From contig PLNF01000086.1 in NCBI GenBank assembly GCA_003141715.1, positions 28,755 through 74,466 of the forward strand: a stretch of 45,712 nucleotides of DNA. The letters are read 5' to 3'. The position numbers and the translations under genes were made by a program. Of this stretch, positions 43,435-45,712 are shown piece by piece. Origin of the DNA: Bacteroidales bacterium (GTDB lineage: Bacteria; Bacteroidota; Bacteroidia; Bacteroidales; VadinHA17). The notes under the pieces were generated by a model. The model made no database searches. It saw only the letters and a list, made by a program, of their open reading frames with translations, and was not told where the DNA came from. How positions within the stretch are numbered: the stretch's first letter is position 1; the number at the start of each line of letters is the position of its first letter.

Positions 43435-44328
43435 TTATTTTGTTCTTTTTCTTATTCTGTATCTTAATATAACTGCGACTGCATTCAGTGAAAATGTGAG
43501 AAATAACAACACTAGAGTTGTTGCAAACTGGATAGGTTGAGTTGCATCCACATTCGATGATTGAGTCGACATAATATATATATGGTATCCAAGTGACATA
43601 AACTGATCGCTTAATGAATGCGGCAGATGGGAACTGAAATAGACAGCCCCTGTAAAAAGAATCGGGGCAACTTCTCCGGCACCACGGCTTACAGCCAGTA
43701 TTGTTCCGGTTAGTATTCCGGAAACTGAACCTGGCAATACTACTTTTCTGATAGTCTGCCATTTAGTGGCGCCAAGAGCCAGGCTGGCTTCACGCATGTC
43801 CCTTGGAATTGTTCGTATTGCCTCCTCAACTGATACAATAACGACAGGCAGAGTCAATAAAGCCATTGTTAAGCTTGCCCATAAAATATTCGGTTGTCCC
43901 CATCTGAGCTCTCCTCCACTAAAAAGACTATCCATATTTTTGCCTACAAAACCAATAAAAAATCCCAGTCCGAACAGTCCGAAAATTATTGACGGTACAA
44001 CTGCAAGCGTTTTTACAGCAAACCTGATTGTCTTGGCAATTACAGATTTTTCGTTGGCATATTCTGCAAGATAAATTGCTGTAATTACACCAAAGGGGAC
44101 AGCCGCAACAGCCATAATTATTGTCATAACCGCTGTTCCGACAATTGCCGGGAAAATGCCTCCTTTTGTCATCCCATCCTTTGGAAATTCTGATAAAAAT
44201 GCCCAGTTCAGGTTTGGCCAACCCCCAACAATCGTTATCGTTAGTATTGATACAATAATGAAAATAATCACCAGTACACAAATTCCGGTTATACTTTCGA
44301 CTATTATATCTTTTACATTTCTGTTCAT
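43435..44328 (-). CDS. pstA: Phosphate ABC transporter permease PstA
   Basis: 297 residues with about six membrane segments, starting with [20 protein letters not shown]. The coupling-helix EAA motif is [26 protein letters not shown] (given here for recognition: EA...G.........LP), and the PstA-specific [14 protein letters not shown] and [14 protein letters not shown] are visible. It forms the channel with PstC. The 126-bp gap to pstC contains TTGAAA word repeats rather than a gene. Confidence 0.94.
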   Translation of the reverse strand: MNRNVKDIIVESITGICVLVIIFIIVSILTITIVGGWPNLNWAFLSEFPKDGMTKGGIFPAIVGTAVMTIIMAVAAVPFGVITAIYLAEYANEKSVIAKTIRFAVKTLAVVPSIIFGLFGLGFFIGFVGKNMDSLFSGGELRWGQPNILWASLTMALLTLPVVIVSVEEAIRTIPRDMREASLALGATKWQTIRKVVLPGSVSGILTGTILAVSRGAGEVAPILFTGAVYFSSHLPHSLSDQFMSLGYHIYIMSTQSSNVDATQPIQFATTLVLLFLTFSLNAVAVILRYRIRKRTK

Positions 44329-44370
44329 TTTATCTTATTTCAAAACATTCAATTTAATTCTACACTTTTC

Positions 44371-44445
44371 AGCTTATTTCAACCTCTTTCAACTCTTTAA
44401 ACCTGTTCAACCCTTTCAACTTATTTTAACCTGCTTCAATTTATT
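44371..44445 (-). repeat. TTGAAA word repeat between pstC and pstA
   Basis: On the transcribed (minus) strand, TTGAAA or a one-base variant recurs about every 9-11 nt (GTTGAAAGGG, TTGAACAGG, TTTAAAGAG, TTGAAAGAGG, TTGAAATAAG). It is in the mRNA leader of pstA, purine-rich, with no hairpin. Confidence 0.6.
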
Positions 44446-44454
44446 ACATTAAAG

Positions 44455-45525
44455 TTATTTTTTTGACTGATACTTTCTGACAACCAAATTCTTAAAATAG
44501 AATTCCGCCAGAGCATTAAGCGCAAATGTGAAGATGAAAAGTAATGAACCTATCAGAAACAATACATTGTAATGGATATCACCGAAAACAACTTCTGCCA
44601 TTTCTGCACCTATTGTAGCTGACAGAGTTCTTACAGAGTCAAAGGGATTCATTGAAATCATAGCAGCGTTTCCTGTTGCCATAAGAGCAATCATTGTCTC
44701 TCCAAAAATTCTGCCTAACCCAAGTACCACTGCAGCAAATATTCCTGGTACAGCGGCAGGTAAGACAACATAAAATGCTGTCTGTCTCAGGCTTGCCCCC
44801 AGACCAAGACTGGCCTCTATAAAAGTCTTTGGTATAGCAGTTAATGCATCCTCGGTAAGAGTGTAAATAATAGGAATTGCTGCGAGACCCATCGCGATTC
44901 CTCCTACGAAAGCATTTAACCTGCTTGCATATCCGAAAATGTTCTGCAACACCGTAGCCATGACCATCAGAGCAAAAAAACCGATAACAACAGAGGGAAA
45001 CCCTGCAAGCAGTTCAATTACCGGCTTGATTATTTCCCTTATTCCGGGCTTCGCAAACATTGAGGTGTAGATCGCCGCCAGAATGGAAATCGGTGTTGCA
45101 AATAACAATGCTATAAGAGTTACTTTAAGAGTTCCAAGAAATAACGGCCACAAACCATAACGAGGATTATCAGATACCGGCATCCACGTTTTTGAAAGAA
45201 GTGAAGAGGATGGTTTCTCATCGTTTGTCTGTTTTCTATTGGAGTTGTCAACCTGATTGTCCGCGCTTTTAACCGTCGAATTATCTGTGCCTAAACCGCC
45301 ATAACTTTCCTGAACAAGAGTTTCGGTTGAGGCTGCTTCCTTTTTGTCCATTTTGAAAATTGGAAAAGCTTCCCGAAAAACAAAGATAAAGATCAGAATA
45401 ACCACAGCAATCGAAAGGAAGGCCACTGCTTTGATTACTTTTTCTGCTAACCAGTCCGAAAAACGAAATTTCTTTTTATTGAAAGTTACCATATCATTTT
45501 GAATTTTCTTAACCAAGGGTTGCAC
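44455..45525 (-). CDS. pstC: Phosphate ABC transporter permease PstC
   Basis: 356 residues. TM1 (about 34-52: AVAFLSIAVVILIFIFVF) is followed by a 60-residue hydrophilic, Ser/Asn/Asp-rich loop (about 60-118) not found in the about 320-residue E. coli protein, then LWPLFLGTLKVTLIALLFATPI and five more membrane spans. The EAA-type coupling region is EASLGLGASLRQTAFYVVLP, and FGETMIALMATGNA is a PstC signature. Located between the pstS remnant at the window edge and pstA. Confidence 0.93.
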   Translation of the reverse strand: MQPLVKKIQNDMVTFNKKKFRFSDWLAEKVIKAVAFLSIAVVILIFIFVFREAFPIFKMDKKEAASTETLVQESYGGLGTDNSTVKSADNQVDNSNRKQTNDEKPSSSLLSKTWMPVSDNPRYGLWPLFLGTLKVTLIALLFATPISILAAIYTSMFAKPGIREIIKPVIELLAGFPSVVIGFFALMVMATVLQNIFGYASRLNAFVGGIAMGLAAIPIIYTLTEDALTAIPKTFIEASLGLGASLRQTAFYVVLPAAVPGIFAAVVLGLGRIFGETMIALMATGNAAMISMNPFDSVRTLSATIGAEMAEVVFGDIHYNVLFLIGSLLFIFTFALNALAEFYFKNLVVRKYQSKK

Positions 45526-45540
45526 TGAGGAATCACTCCT

Positions 45541-45561
45541 TGCCTTTTGCCTTTCGCCTTA
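45541..45561. repeat. TGCCTTT word repeat upstream of pstC
   Basis: TGCCTTT-TGCCTTT-CGCCTTA: three near-identical 7-mers in tandem between pstS and pstC. Same style as the other word repeats in this window. Confidence 0.55.
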
Positions 45562-45573
45562 TAAAATGCCAAA

Positions 45574-45596
45574 CTTGTCAGTGTTTTTCTGACAAG
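45574..45596 (-). other. Stem-loop between pstS and pstC
   Basis: CTTGTCAG / CTGACAAG form a perfect 8-bp stem with a 7-nt A-rich loop on the minus strand. Only a weak T-run follows (TTTGGCATTTT), so it may allow partial termination or protect the pstS mRNA, giving more PstS than permease. Confidence 0.6.
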
Positions 45597-45634
45597 CTTG
45601 ACGATTAGCCTAAAACTAACATCTCCTAAAATGA

Positions 45635-45712
45635 CTATTTATATGGGAAATATCCTACTTCTGTAACGACTCTTTGTCCTTCAGGGCCTAAAATCCAATC
45701 GATATATTTTTT
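45635..45712 (-). CDS. pstS: Phosphate-binding protein PstS, last 25 residues (5' part outside window)
   Basis: The minus-strand frame entering from the right edge encodes DWILGPEGQRVVTEVGYFPY then K and a TAG stop (45637-45635). The ILGPEGQ...VGYFP ending is characteristic of periplasmic phosphate-binding proteins of ABC transporters. It precedes pstC by 109 bp, giving the order pstS-C-A-B. Confidence 0.85.
   Translation of the reverse strand, partial: KKYIDWILGPEGQRVVTEVGYFPYK

Overview
The window looks like a chromosome segment of a member of the Bacteroidota, most likely an environmental, Bacteroidales-like lineage. Several signals point that way: promoters of the TTG-N18/19-TAnnTTTG type, weak Shine-Dalgarno sequences, the fused DAHP synthase-chorismate mutase, the fused HisB and HisIE, and the NIPSNAP, DUF6807, HGSNAT-like and OmpP1/FadL proteins. 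The assignment is inference; no rRNA or other phylogenetic marker is present.

Region 1 (1-7128) is the 3' part of a branched-chain amino acid operon: the end of ilvC, then leuA, leuC, leuD, a second isopropylmalate/citramalate-synthase-like gene, and a leuB that resembles the actinobacterial type. Region 2 (7160-14301) is a complete histidine operon, hisG-D-C-B-H-A-F-IE, with overlapping genes. Region 3 (14406-19870) is a Phe/Tyr/shikimate operon: prephenate dehydratase, an aminotransferase, prephenate dehydrogenase, DAHP synthase-chorismate mutase and EPSP synthase. Region 4 (19952-21513) is a lone trpB of the TrpB2 type.

The most striking content is regulatory. Regions 2, 3 and 4 each begin with a short leader reading frame rich in the relevant amino acid (three consecutive His codons; 11 Phe/Tyr codons out of 21; a Trp-Ser-Trp motif). 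Each leader is followed by an intrinsic terminator and by sequence able to form a competing antiterminator. In all three, the leader ATG lies only 18-21 nt after the -7 box. These are three independent candidate ribosome-mediated attenuators in 13 kb, none of them an annotated gene.

Region 5 (21514-35064) is an accessory block of exported and catabolic proteins. On the minus strand: a Tat-exported Gfo/Idh/MocA oxidoreductase, a DUF6807 lipoprotein and a NIPSNAP protein; and a DUF4350/GATase-like protein with a class-C beta-lactamase-like serine hydrolase. On the plus strand: a nucleotidase, an HGSNAT-like membrane acyltransferase, an MG2/plug-like protein, a GH43-like lipoprotein and a very large GH106-like lipoprotein. 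No SusC/SusD pair is present. An IS3-family element (35174-36541) with a classical A9 frameshift site follows, sitting inside an imperfect palindrome.

Region 6 (36542-45712) holds an OmpP1/FadL-type porin, an unknown exported protein, and a phosphate-starvation locus: phoU-phoB-phoR rightward, facing pstB-pstA-pstC-pstS (pstS truncated by the window edge) leftward. A run of TAAC-containing 7-mers with 11-bp spacing upstream of phoU looks like a PHO box. Several intergenic gaps contain degenerate repeats of short words.
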